Assembly: GCA_024336345.1 (NCBI GenBank)
Contig: JANFOG010000010.1
Coordinates: 868,001 to 932,000, forward strand
Length of the DNA stretch: 64,000 nucleotides
Direction of reading: 5' to 3'
Source of the DNA: Mariannaea sp. PMI_226
Taxonomy: Eukaryota > Ascomycota > Sordariomycetes > Hypocreales > Nectriaceae
In this document: positions 14,343-24,777 of the stretch, in pieces
How the letters are laid out: every line of letters begins with the position of its first letter
How positions within the stretch are numbered: the first letter of the stretch is position 1
Program-made: the position numbers and the translations under genes
Notes under the pieces: model-generated
What the model saw: only the letters and a program-made list of their open reading frames with translations
Told to the model about the DNA's origin: nothing
Databases searched by the model: none

Positions 14343-15554
14343 TGAGTTTGGGATTATTTTCGGCGTCGGATTGGGTCTATGCCCTGTGATTATGTAGTTT
14401 TGAGGATAGAAACGCTGTGGAACCATACAGCATGATGGGCATTTGTCCCGATGAACACAACATTCTAAGATTTCTAGAACCCTGGCGAATACCGTTTCCA
14501 CAGTGATGAGTAGTTCGCCTTTGGATGAGAGAATCTTTTTCATTCTATACATGACAGCTGACTGAGTCATGTCATTTTCGCAAGAATTTCTACGGGTCTC
14601 AAAGAGTGAATGAATGAACCTCCCCTCTTGAAGCGTGTTATTTTGATCTGTAACTCTAACCTAGACTCAGCATCGATGAGTGGCTCATCTCCAAAAAAAA
14701 AAAAAGATTAAGTGCCATGAGTGGAATGGGATATATTATACTCTATTCAAACGGATTGTCTTCTGGCGGTGAATTGACCAACGAGCTGAGTAGCGGGTGA
14801 TATGCAGCCTATTACGAAGGACCAAGGTGTGTACGCGTTGGGCCCAATTCATGCACAAGAGAACTTGGAACAGGGGAATGTGCGTAAGTCATGTCCGACA
14901 TAATTGGGTAGCATCCCGTTGTATACGTAAGTAGCCTGGTATTTGAGATGGTCCCAGGAACAGTTCGCGGACAGCTTATGTGAGAGTGCGAATGCCTCCA
15001 AAAGAACACGCAAACACACTTGACGCTTGAATTGCGTTCCAAGACGCAATCCAATATATAAAACCAGGCATGAATGCGATGATGGAAGCATAATAGGGAG
15101 AAAATAAATAAATAAATAAATAAAAAGTCTTGATGAGATTGAAGACACCCATCAATTTCGCAAAATTCCCGATGATTTAGCTTACTCCTACTAACACGAC
15201 CCTAGAACTCTTCATGCGACCCAGCAGTACACCACATATGTTACATGACACATCCCAGTAATTCAACCACCCTGAGGCATTCCATCAAATCCCAAGACAA
15301 TTAAAATGGTCCTTTGAAGAGCTTGACCCTCGCATCAGTATTATTAATACAATATGGAACTTTGAGCTTATTAATCAGACAACTTCTTCTTCACCACACT
15401 ATGTCGCACCTAGCCAGGGTATATTGGACGCCATCTTCGTCCATTATATCCGCTAACCCCGCTATAAGTTGAGCTTCAAAAAGTAAGCTCCAAACGCTGT
15501 TGTTCGACGACGTCAGCAAGTCTTTACCTTTCTTTCTTCATCAATTATTTCGCA
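14343..15554. other. Intergenic region between LYS1 and SDR gene
   Basis: It contains the LYS1 3' UTR and the SDR promoter. There is an (AAAT)n microsatellite at 15101-15125. The open frames on the minus strand (14812-15148) are short and unrecognised. No gene is supported. Confidence 0.5.
15101..15125. repeat. (AAAT)n tetranucleotide microsatellite
   Basis: About six tandem AAAT units in noncoding DNA. Confidence 0.85.
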
Positions 15555-16738
15555 ATGGCTTCCATCGCAAAGACCGTAGTTGCTACCGGCGTGTCTTCAG
15601 GCCTCGTAAGCTCAGAATAGATTCCCTCTTTCGTTGGCGCATCTCACTGACAAGCGGTGACAAAAAAAAGGGCTTTGAAGCGATCAAGCAGCTTCTCCAA
15701 CAGTCGCAATCATACAAGGTCATCCTCGGTGCCAGAAACATCCCCAACACCCAGGAAGCTTTTGATGGCCTCAAGTTTGATCGCGCAGCCAACACTGTGA
15801 GCATTTTGCCTCTGGATCTCTCGGATCTCAAGGGAGTCAAGTCTTTTGCAGAGCAGACGCTCGCAAACCTGGGAGAAGAGAAGATTGATTACCTGCTTCT
15901 GAATGCGGGCATCACCAATAGCGCCCAGAAGCCCGGCCCTCACGGATCTAAGTGGTGCGAGTCTTATATTGTCAACCACCTTTGTGAGTGCTTCTACCCC
16001 CGCGCCCTTCACCCTTCCTCAACTCTTCAATTATAACATCTTCCGGAGTTAGCCATACTGACTTTGAAGTTGGGATATAGCACAGCATTACCTTGTCCAT
16101 CTCCTACGAGAGAAGCTGGTTGAGTCTCAGTCGCGCATTGTTTTCGTGTCGTCAGGCGCAATCCGCAATGTGCCGAAAGTTGGTAAGTTGCGCTTCAATT
16201 CCGTATAAGCTGGTGACTGGTTATCAGAGCTAATATTTGTCGGTAGGTGTGCTTGACAGCCATCTGAAGGGAGGCTCTGGCGTGGATGGAGGAACCATCT
16301 ACTGCGAGACCAAGTTTGTCCAGTTTCTCGGCGCCCACTGGTGGCGTCGCCAGCTCGGTCGCACAAACCATGTTGTCGCCGTTTCTCCCGGCCTGATTCC
16401 CGGCACTGGCCTGGGCCGAGGCAACGGAATGGTGTTGAGTTCGAGCATGCCTGACGCCAAGACTGTCCCTGAGGGTATGTTATTTTTCTTTTATTTCTCA
16501 ATTCAAGCTGTTTGATCTGGGGCGACAATGCTGACGGACTAACTTTATAGGAGCCCAGAGCATTCTCGAGGCTTTCACCCGCAACGATTTCCCCAAGGAC
16601 AAGGACCGTATCTTCCTGACGAGCTGGGGTGAGTGGTGGGAGAAGAGCGTTTACCGCAACACTTTGGATAAGAGCCTCCAAGACAAGTGGTGCCCAAGCA
16701 AAGAAGAAATTGAGAGGGAGGAAGGTATCTCATCCTAG
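15555..16738 (+). CDS. Short-chain dehydrogenase/reductase
   Basis: Five exons: 15555-15605, 15671-15983, 16081-16182, 16247-16474, 16551-16738, giving 293 residues. The NAD(P)-binding motif TGVSSGLG is at residues 11-18 (split by intron 1), LLLNAGIT near 91-98, the catalytic Ser in VFVSSGAI near 145, and the catalytic Tyr/Lys in YCETK (Y174, K178). The ~29-residue gap from Ser to Tyr is longer than in classical SDRs and resembles the protochlorophyllide reductase-like group. The PG motif (VSPGLIPGTGLG) follows. Substrate cannot be told from sequence. No targeting signal is evident; probably cytosolic. The start was chosen because the Rossmann strand begins directly after it. Confidence 0.85.
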
Positions 16739-17649
16739 TGGACAGATTGAAATCTGAAAGTGTACTTTCTAGGACAGTGAATTAGAAGCCAGGAATATGA
16801 AGCACTATTATTGTTAATGAACCCACGGTAATGTTCGTATTTTTGCGGTGGGAGTCTACATGATTGCATCTTGGAACATGAGGATCAACCAGATGGAAAG
16901 CCGCAAGCATACGATTGCCCCCCAGTGCGTAAAGCAATTCCGTGATGAGTCAAGAAGCACCTGCTGAACATGTGTATTATCTATTCTCACTACTTACTCA
17001 TATCCACAAGAGCAAACAGAAGAGAATATGTTTAGTACCGCTGATCCCATAAAATTGAGATACCATTTCGACTGTACCGAGAACAGTCATTGAACTTCGC
17101 TCACTCCAGGAAGAAGTGCCCGCTCCAACGAAAGGGTATGAATACCCCGAACGCAAAGTACTGAAATCAAGCAGAGAATCGCGATCCGTTTACAGGGGGA
17201 CTTTATCCGAATCTTCATTCTACGCCACAGCACATCCCCAACTATCATCGTTGCTTTTGGCCAGAGAAGCGAACAGCTATCGAGGTTTCCTGCAAACCAA
17301 CACCTTGAAGCCGCCGTGATAAACTCGATGCATATCCCTATGATGTGAGTCACTCACGGACAAGCATTTCATACTATACGTCTTGTCGAACATGCAAGAT
17401 GAATTCAATACATCACTACGGTCGTGTGGAACAGCACCAGAGCAGAACAAAAAGCAATACAGTGAGCCATCATCCAGAGTCGCATCTGATGGGTATAAAT
17501 CCTCTATTCCCTCCCGTCCTCCTGGTTTACCTTTCCTTCTCTTCTCCTTACAATTCTAATACATTTGCTAAACAATAACTACCAATAACCGCAAGTAACT
17601 ATAACCGCCAACAAACCAAACAACTCTACATAATACCACCACCGCCAGC
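16739..17649. other. Intergenic region, no gene supported
   Basis: Short open frames on both strands have no recognisable content. The last ~150 bp hold a pyrimidine-rich then AAC/CAA-rich leader in front of the Ser-rich protein gene. Confidence 0.5.
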
Positions 17650-18453
17650 ATGGGTTCCCGATACGGTTCCCAAGCTAGCAGCAACCAATCCCACCGCCGC
17701 CATATGAGCATGTCTGCCCCCAGGGAAGGCTCTTACAACCCCATGGATGCGCCTCAGGACCATGTTGCTCCTGGGAACCGCAGCTCAATCTCCAGCACCA
17801 GCCGATCCCATGCTTCCTATGCACGCTCTTATAACCCCATGGATGCGCCTCAGGACATGGTTGCTCCTGAGAATCGCAGCTCTCACAGCTCCGCCAGAGG
17901 ATCCAATGCATCCCACGCTTCCTCCCGTAACTCCATGAGTGGCAACCGCCAAACCAACCCAACCACCACCTGGGTCCAGGACCAGCGCAACCACTCCTAC
18001 CAAGGGTCGTCCCGAAACGGGCGAGGCTCATCTGTCGCTTCCAGCTCTTTCGGCTCCGACTGGCCCGATTCTGTTGCCCCGGGCTCTTCGGTCTCCAGCC
18101 GCTCTGCTCGCTCTCGACCGGGAGGTAGCTCCCACGCCTCCTCTCGCCACGGCAGCCAGAGTAGCCGTTCCATGGCCCCTGGAAGCCATCACTCCTCCCG
18201 CTCCTCTGCGGCCCGATCCAACAACATGCAACTGGTTCCGGCTCCCCGCAGCAGCCATGGAGGGTCTGGATCCATGGCATCCTCGGGCTATAGCCAGCAG
18301 TCCTCAACCACATCCTCTTCTGCGAGCACCGGCTCCCAGTCCACCATCCGGCCTTGCCAAATTTGCCGCGGCATCAGAGTCAGAATGGTCTGCTTCGATC
18401 CTTGCAGCCCTGCCCCACGCCGCTGCAACAATTGTGGCGGATGCCACTACTAA
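17650..18453 (+). CDS. Ser-rich low-complexity protein with C-terminal Cys cluster
   Basis: Single exon, 267 residues, not recognised. Residues 1-~230 are dominated by Ser, Gly, Arg, His and Asn and are probably disordered. A 32-residue unit is duplicated: SYNPMDAPQD...VAP.NRSS occurs at 17731 and 17827, a 96-bp period. VAPG/APGS words recur downstream. The last ~32 residues form a cluster beginning PCQICRGIRVRMVC and ending RRCNNCGGCHY: eight Cys in CxxC-type spacing plus a His, suggesting a small zinc-binding unit. No signal peptide is seen. The antisense and +2 frames are also open (up to 212 codons), which is expected from the skewed codons. The C-terminal cluster argues that this frame is the real one. 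Function unknown. Confidence 0.7.
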   Translation: MGSRYGSQASSNQSHRRHMSMSAPREGSYNPMDAPQDHVAPGNRSSISSTSRSHASYARSYNPMDAPQDMVAPENRSSHSSARGSNASHASSRNSMSGNRQTNPTTTWVQDQRNHSYQGSSRNGRGSSVASSSFGSDWPDSVAPGSSVSSRSARSRPGGSSHASSRHGSQSSRSMAPGSHHSSRSSAARSNNMQLVPAPRSSHGGSGSMASSGYSQQSSTTSSSASTGSQSTIRPCQICRGIRVRMVCFDPCSPAPRRCNNCGGCHY

Positions 18454-19065
18454 GCGACTGTCGCTCATTACGCAGCAGGTACAGGTGAAGTAGGCATGGC
18501 GAATCATCTGGGGAGTTAGCATTGGGATCGATTGGATCGGCAACTCAACTGAAGCCAAGGACATACAATTGGCACCAGTAGCAAAGGAAAAAACCGTAGG
18601 TAGTGATAGTGAGATAGGTCACATAGCAGAAATCAACACGCATGATCTTTTCTTACCAAAATAGCTTATTTGAGACCCAGTCATTCTCAGCAAATTGAAG
18701 CTAAGCCACTGTTTGATGCGCTGATGATAGCCTCAAATCATAATTATTATTTCCATTCAAAAGGTGCCATTTGTACATCCTCAACAGATCATGCACGTCT
18801 TACACACTCTCGGTGAACCCCGGAATCCGACTGCTAAGTGAGATTTTGCTGCATCGTCCGAAACTACACGTCTAATTCCGGCCAAGGCATCAATGCATAT
18901 TGCATATTTACCCGGACTTATATAAGCCCCCGCCTCACTCTTATACATACCTGATGTATTTGTCTGCCTCTTTATTATGATGAATTTTGATTTGTTTACG
19001 GATTATTGTCGCTTCAACATCTCCATCAATACCGCCACAAACGCGGATTATTACCTCCACTAGCA
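18454..19065. other. Intergenic region with F-box gene leader
   Basis: No gene is seen. A TATATAAG-like element lies near 18918-18925, about 145 nt before the F-box start, preceded by GCATATTGCATATT repeats. Confidence 0.4.
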
Positions 19066-20493
19066 ATGTCACTGCAAAATTGCCCCGAGGAGATACAGGA
19101 CTCCATATTGGAGATGCTGCTTAAAGCTGACCTGCTCTCTATGAGCCTGGTTGATTCGCACTGGCACTTCTTGGTCGAGAGAATTCTCTTTTCTGATGTC
19201 GAGCTGAGGTGGAACAAATGGCATATACCACCTATCACCCTGCTTTGTCGAAGCCTGATTGAGAGGCCCAGCCTATCTGATTATGTTCGCCGACTACATC
19301 TTCGAGGAGTTCGTTTTGATGGTGGCCAGTACAGCCCCAATTACCTCCCAAAGTTTTCTGCAGATGCACAGCATATAGGACCACTTTTAGACGCTATCGA
19401 CCGAATCGAAGGGCCCTGGGAATATGCGGAATTCTGGAAACGCAAACTACGAGCTGGCACGATGGATGCGTTTGTCGCTCTTCTGGTATCTCTCTTACCG
19501 AATCTGAATTCATTGACCCTGAACGGATACTTTACCATAAACAATAAATTTCTGGGAGATATGTTTCGACTAGCCCTCTGCCACAAGGACAAGCTTAAGT
19601 GTAACTTGCCCCAGTTTCAAAACCTTCACCATGTTGATTTTTTCGATTGGGGGTATAAATTTCGTCCAACGGGTTTAAGAAGCCCAGAGGATGCTATTCC
19701 GTTATTTTACCTACCTGCAATTAGACGACTGGAGCTTATGATAGATAACCCGGTGAAGGTTGACTGGGTCAATCCAGGGATGCCCACACACACGCCGCTC
19801 CAGTCTCTGTACTTGATGGGCCTACGGGAAGCCTATCTTCCCGCCCTCTTTTCTAAGCTGAAAGGCATTCGAGAGGTAAAATGGAGCTGGTCGCACCGAG
19901 GGCCCCTGGATACAGAGGTTAGCGACCGTGTGATTGACCTTGACAAGATTGCCGAGGCAACGCATCATGTTCGCGACAGCCTGACAGACTTAATTATTCA
20001 TGCCAGCGCCATGCGGTTGATGAACCCTCTGAAACAAACGGGATCGTTGAATGGCTTTACCCATTTGGCGAAACTCGAACGGTTAGAGATCCCCTGGGTC
20101 TTTTTGATGGGATTCTCGCCTTCTTCAAAGAGTCACTTGGGGGATGCAATCCCACAGAGTACCAAGTGCCTTATCCTTACAGATCACTTATTTGAGAACG
20201 AGACCCGCGAGTGGGAGACTAATTCAATAACCCACGAGCTCAAGATGGAGCTACACAAGAGGAAATGCAGGTATGGGAGCCTTGAAGAGATTGACATCCG
20301 TCTCCCGCCATGGAACCAAACGTCATTTAAGAGAGGCGTCCCAAAGGAATTCGAAATCAAGCTTTGGAACAGGAAATCCATTGAAGAGAGTCAAGAAGAA
20401 TTCGATGAAATAGCTGCCCAAGCTGGGATTAAGTTGATTTGGCCGAAGCTCACACCTTTTGGCGATATGACAGCACTTGCTTGTATGGGTTAG
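19066..20493 (+). CDS. F-box domain protein
   Basis: Single exon of 475 residues from ATG 19066. The frame is open 20 codons further upstream but has no ATG there. Residues ~4-45 match an F-box: NCPEEIQDSILEMLL, then LLSMSLVDSHWHFLVERILF. The rest carries irregular Leu-rich stretches (LLPNLNSLTLNGYF, LQSLYLMGL) typical of the variable substrate-binding part of fungal F-box proteins. F-box proteins bind Skp1 in SCF ubiquitin ligases; partner and substrate here are unknown. The FBD-like C-terminal region has no catalytic motif. This is one of a large, fast-evolving fungal family. Confidence 0.75.
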   Translation: MSLQNCPEEIQDSILEMLLKADLLSMSLVDSHWHFLVERILFSDVELRWNKWHIPPITLLCRSLIERPSLSDYVRRLHLRGVRFDGGQYSPNYLPKFSADAQHIGPLLDAIDRIEGPWEYAEFWKRKLRAGTMDAFVALLVSLLPNLNSLTLNGYFTINNKFLGDMFRLALCHKDKLKCNLPQFQNLHHVDFFDWGYKFRPTGLRSPEDAIPLFYLPAIRRLELMIDNPVKVDWVNPGMPTHTPLQSLYLMGLREAYLPALFSKLKGIREVKWSWSHRGPLDTEVSDRVIDLDKIAEATHHVRDSLTDLIIHASAMRLMNPLKQTGSLNGFTHLAKLERLEIPWVFLMGFSPSSKSHLGDAIPQSTKCLILTDHLFENETREWETNSITHELKMELHKRKCRYGSLEEIDIRLPPWNQTSFKRGVPKEFEIKLWNRKSIEESQEEFDEIAAQAGIKLIWPKLTPFGDMTALACMG

Positions 20494-21043
20494 AAACAAA
20501 ATGGGTGACGCAAAAGGGAGCGTAACGTGAACACAGCCTTGGAATATATATATCGATATGGATCAAACTTCAATTGTGTGTCTTATTCGAGGAGCCTTGT
20601 AGGTCTTCCTGAGGTAGCACAAATTCTCTTTACACCAAGAAGAAAACTAATACCCCGACCCCCCAAGAAAAACTGATGGCATAGCTGCAGAGTATTTGGA
20701 TTTTTGTGAGACAGCCTCGCATGTTTCTTATCTTTCATTTGCTCGAAATTCGGATGTCGTGTATGAGGGTCACACCCCAGATATTCTGTAAGCTGACGGT
20801 ATCATAGCTTGCAACACAGATAGAGAACCGTGAGGAAAAGCGTTTCAAAAGCCGAATCCTGCCTGCTTAGGCATATCGCGAACCATTCTCACTGAGGATA
20901 TTTCTTGAAAAGGAATGTTTCTTCCATCCTCAGCTAACCTCAACTTTTCCGTTTGTAGGGGTGAAATGGCTTTATGGTTTTGGTAGCTCTTGCTGAAAGA
21001 CCATCATTCCCTATTACTTTTGATTGTCGTCTCATCATCAGCT
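20494..21043. other. Intergenic region, no gene supported
   Basis: It holds the F-box 3' UTR and the upstream region of the next gene. Nothing else is recognised. Confidence 0.4.
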
Positions 21044-22056
21044 ATGGAGACAGAGCGATTAACACCACGGGAAAAGATGATCACTCGGCCCCCAGAGACC
21101 CACGGAGGTGTTTTAACATCCTGGCTTCCCATGTCAACGGCGTGGCCCTCATGCCACGGATGCCCCAGCTCGTTATGGGAGGCTGTTCCAAACTCAATAG
21201 TTGCGTGGGACCCTGGATATGGTCTCTACGTGAAGAGTGACTTGCACTGCCTGCCCCCAGAAGTAACTTCTTGGTGGGAACCATATGCGCTGGGAAATAT
21301 TGGGGATGATTTTATGCTCGCGCAGTTTAGTCTTGGGCCTGTCGTGTGTCCGGAGGTTTATACTACTCTAGCCAGCAAGGCCACGGTGGTGAACTCTGAG
21401 AGTAGGATATATATCGCTTGCTGTCCGAGGTTCGTTACGGCTATTGGTTACCTGGATTCCTCTCCTATCAATGCTTTCAAGACGCTGACTTCTTATCAAG
21501 TTCTTACACGTACCGAAACACTGCCAGTATTGATGCTCCTAGGGACGCATATCAATGCGCATCAGATCTCACAGCTGGGCAAGTGATCAAGTACATGACA
21601 CTCGGTACGCTCGGTTTGACCTACAACTTACACACATCAACGCTTGCCGAAGCTTCCGTACTCTGGGCTGTTCAAGTGCAGGGCTGGCTCTTCCCAAGAG
21701 CATCAACTGAGGAGATTTCGCCCATCCACACCTCTTTCAAGCCTACATCATCTACGGCTGCCAAGACTATCTCTACTGCCGAAAAGGCGGCAATCGGAGT
21801 TGGCGCGGGTCTGGCTGTACTTGGACTTGCAGCTGTGAGCGGGATGTTTCTCTTTCGACGTCGTAAGCGCAAGTCGAGCGCGAAAGGAACAGAGAGTGAG
21901 AAGAGGGCCGAGTCTCCAGCGGCTCAACTGCGTGGTGGCGAAGCTGTCATGTGCAGAGACAATACGCCCAACGAGGTGTATGGAAGCTTACCAAAAGATG
22001 ACACGCCTATTTCAGAGATGCCTGAAGTACCAGCAGGCCCAGTTGAGCTACGTTAG
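21044..22056 (+). CDS. Single-pass membrane glycoprotein-like protein, function unknown
   Basis: Exons 21044-21429 and 21501-22056, 313 residues. The 71-nt intron (GTTCGT, branch CTGAC, CAAG) restores one frame and rejoins the motif CCPSSYTYR, which is otherwise split across two frames. The ectodomain-like part has features of a fungal family I know only as hypothetical: AWPSCHGCP, IVAWDPGYGLYV, HCLPPEVTSWWE, CCPSSYTY, YQCASDLTAGQVIKY. Then come a Ser/Thr stretch, a transmembrane segment (AAIGVGAGLAVLGLAAVSG and on), a basic stop-transfer RRRKRK and a ~60-residue cytoplasmic tail. No classical signal peptide follows the chosen ATG; the frame is open and hydrophobic just upstream, but without an ATG. 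Function not known. Confidence 0.7.
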
Positions 22057-23178
22057 TTATTAAAACTAATAGGTCATTTTGAACGGAAAGATATTTATTT
22101 ATCATGTTCGGTAGCTGACATTGATGCGATCTGTATGCTACATTAGAGCTGCGATTGAACGATATCGTTACCCCTCCTCTCTAAGGAGTTTACTTGAGTC
22201 AAACATGAATAATTAATAAACCAATGTCCTGAGGGCTGGCAGTTCTAATTGTTGCGTTTGGACACCTATTGAAAATAGCAGTCTTCATTGGGCTTGGGTA
22301 CCCTCGTTTACTACCCCTAGTATCCTCAACATTCACGCCAAGACTGCATCAGCTACTACATCCGAGAATGGTGAAACTAAATTGAAGATCTAAATTTGGA
22401 ATTCAAATAAATCATACTGGACAAGGCTGCTTTTGTGAAGTTCAGCCCCATGTGAGACTTCAATCAGATGAGAGATGACTCAAACTAGAGGTCCGACGGA
22501 AGACGGAGTGGTAAAATAGGCAGATCCATCGGATAGTTTACGACCAGGTTAGATTGTCAAAAAAATTCTAGACCTCTCCTTGACGATTCAGGGCTGTGCT
22601 TGAACTGTGAGCTAGTTTGGCTGATCACCAAAGCCTGGAATCGGGAGTGGCAAGTAAAGCTGATCAGATGCCAAGAAACAAGTGCATTCAAGGCGTCACA
22701 GGGGCCTGAAAGAGACTAAATGAGTCAGAAAGTGACTTGCTTTCATTTGTGCTCAACGGAAACGCCCAGCATCCTTTTCGATGGCTACGGCTGTTTGTCC
22801 CTATCTGCCTTGCGCTCATCTTGGACGAACATTCTACTTGAGGAAATGAATAACGTCACACAAAATTATCAGAGAATTGGTTACACCACCCTTTTCTTAT
22901 CGAACATTGAGATTATGCCAATGAGAGAACCAAAACACGCCCAATCAATAAACACAACCATTGTTAGCTACCCGCAGCAAGCCCAGTTTGAGATTGGGAC
23001 AACCACGCCGCAGGAAGTAGGTATACAGGATACATTTCACGACTTGTAAGTATCTTTGGCTACCTTAAAGAGTTCTTGGTGGCCCCAGTCGTTTTGGTAT
23101 CAGCGCTTGGTTCGATTCGGGGCCAGTTTGATGAAGTGGTGCAATAGCCCAAGTCTCTGTCCCACGCGCAATCCCCAT
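22057..23178. other. Intergenic region, decaying sequence at its right end
   Basis: A 109-codon plus frame (22720-23049) has no recognisable domain. The right edge holds degenerate repeat DNA of the adjacent Cys-rich gene (listed separately). Confidence 0.45.
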
Positions 23179-23199
23179 TTACGAGTCATTTGTGACATT
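23124..23199 (-). pseudogene. Degenerate third repeat of the Cys-rich repeat gene
   Basis: Downstream of and overlapping the stop of the Cys-rich gene, the minus strand shows a third copy of its repeat unit: ...GDCAWDRDLGYCTT aligned with ADCLWNRGLGYCTT of repeat 2. It is read in another frame. A one-base loss near 23195, a TGA where repeat 2 has a Lys codon, and an extra T before the CATCAAACT (HQT) words separate it from the live frame. After that the similarity fades. The parent gene therefore appears to have lost at least one repeat by mutation. Confidence 0.65.
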
Positions 23200-23511
23200 A
23201 TTCGCAGCAGAACAACGGTGACAGTCCTCAGCTTTCAAGTGGACCAGTTTGTGATGAAAGCATTTAGTTTGATGAGTGGTGCAATAACCCAGGCCTCTGT
23301 TCCATAAGCAATCCGCGCTCACGAGCTTCTTGGGACATTTGTTCTCATTCAAACAGCTGCGACAATCCTCGGTCTGTAAGTGGACCAATTTGTGAAAGCG
23401 GCATTCAGTTTGATGTGCAGTGCAATAACCTTCCTCTTTTTTGTACCTGCAGCCACCCTTCTTCTTCTTGGGGCAATGGTGGGAAGTTGCACTCTTTGTG
23501 TTCGTAGGCAT
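23179..23511 (-). CDS. Small Cys-rich two-repeat protein, putative zinc-binding
   Basis: Single exon, 110 residues, not assigned to a named family. Two ~45-residue repeats share the pattern C-x7-C-x8-GYCT.HQT.C-x2-HKLVHL...DC-x2-C: repeat 1 has EEGYCTAHQTECRFHKLVHL and DCRSC, repeat 2 has GLGYCTTHQTKCFHHKLVHL and DCHRC. The regular Cys/His spacing suggests structural zinc sites. The N-terminus is basic (Lys run at residues ~15-18). No signal peptide. Its 3' end appears truncated by decay of a third repeat. The neighbour to the left on the map is noncoding; the neighbour upstream (24.5 kb) is a damaged kinase-fold gene. Function unknown. Confidence 0.65.
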   Translation of the reverse strand: MPTNTKSATSHHCPKKKKGGCRYKKEEGYCTAHQTECRFHKLVHLQTEDCRSCLNENKCPKKLVSADCLWNRGLGYCTTHQTKCFHHKLVHLKAEDCHRCSAANNVTNDS

Positions 23512-23584
23512 ACTTGGTTTTAGGATAGATAGGAGGAGGTAGGGAGTAAATTAACAATCAACTAGAGCGGTGTTGAAGCGGTGT

Positions 23585-24777
23585 TTAGGTTCCGGTTGTA
23601 AGAGCCGCCCACTCCTCCAACATTGACTCAGCCTCGTCCAGTTGTTCGTTTGACGAAATACCCTTGAGAGCAAACATGGTGAGTCTCCTTGCCAGCCGAT
23701 ATACAGGAGGGTATGCCAAACGAATGTATTCTGGGCCAGCAGCTTCCTCAAACAGTCGTTTGAGCTGGCGAGCCTCATCAGTGGGTGGGTCATCATTGGC
23801 AGTCCGCTCATGTTCGTCCTCATCGTCTTGCCAAGCCCAAAGCCAAAGAGGGGGCGTGCAGGCAAGAAAGCTAGGGGCAAAGACTGCACTGTCCCAATCA
23901 AGAATAGCAGTGATAATGGGTTGATCGGTCGCTGAGGAGGCATCGATCAAGATATTGCGAGGAGCAAAGTTGAGATGTGCGAGAGAGTTGGGGATATTGC
24001 TCAGCCAACCTTGTGAATCTAGATCTGCTAACATGACCAAAAATCGAGTCATCAGTTCGGCCTTGAGGGTGAGCTCGTTGTTTCTAAAGGGTTCCGCAGC
24101 CTTTTTAGCCTCCAAAAGAGAACCCAAAAGACTAACAACTGATTGGGTAGCATGAGAGTTATGGTAGGGGATAGGTGTCGTAGAATCTGTGGACGTAAAA
24201 GGGGAGATATAGGGAGCTGCATCGAGGCTGTTTTGATGATCCGATGGGAGAACGAGGACGCCAGCCTCGCTGCTTTGGGTTGCCAACATCTTACGGCATA
24301 CTGTGCCGAGTTCATGAGCAAACCTACACTTCTGCTCGTGATCCAGGTGTGGAAATGAGATGTGAGCGCCATTTCCGGGAAGTCGGGTCTGGATCATGTA
24401 GGGTGATCGTAGCTGGTTGTCGCTCGTTTCATCGAAAGTAATGATGGATGGAACTGGAATGCTGGTATTGTGACGCAAGAAAAGAAGAGCAGCAACATCA
24501 CGAGCTTGATCAGCTGCCTCGAAGCGGGGGATGCGCAGAATGTATTGCATTACACCATCCTCAGTTTGCGGTTCAGTCCGATGATGCGGTTGAAGCCGCC
24601 CCCAGCCAAGCGCTCAACGGAGATATCTCCATAACTTGCTCCAGGCCATACAGTACGGAAGGCGAGGGCTAAGACCAAGGCTTCAATGGTAGAGAAGGGG
24701 ACATGGCCGTATAGAATAGTCGAAGTTTCGGATATAATAGTCGAAATATCAGACTCGCTACCTGTGTGATCTGACAT
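23585..24777 (-). pseudogene. APH-type phosphotransferase family gene with frameshift
   Basis: Two abutting minus-strand frames make one protein: 24777-24550 (75 codons ending LNRKLRMV-stop) and 24550-23585 (321 codons starting MQYILRIPRF). The first holds the nucleotide-loop region ERLAGGGFNRIIGL, the second the rest of a kinase-like fold (YMIQTRLPG, ILDWDSAVFAP). Homologues read straight from FNRIIGL into YILRIPRF, and no intron of workable size fits the ~30-nt junction, so a one-base loss (or two-base gain) near 24550 is the simplest reading. The catalytic loop, normally HxDxxPRN in this family, reads HLNFAPRN: the base Asp is Asn. The DWD metal-binding Asp is kept. It is a pseudogene, a pseudokinase, or a sequencing error at the junction. 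Confidence 0.7.

Noticed and set aside
17675..18493. Long antisense and +2 frames over the Ser-rich gene
   Set aside because: Trp/Cys/Gly-rich or Pro/Ala-rich translations without domains; the sense frame has the ordered Cys cluster.
21404..21500. Apparent frameshift in the membrane-protein gene
   Set aside because: A 71-nt GT-AG intron with CTGAC branch explains it and restores CCPSSYTYR.
22720..23049. 109-codon plus-strand frame
   Set aside because: No family, no supporting context, and it abuts decayed repeat DNA.
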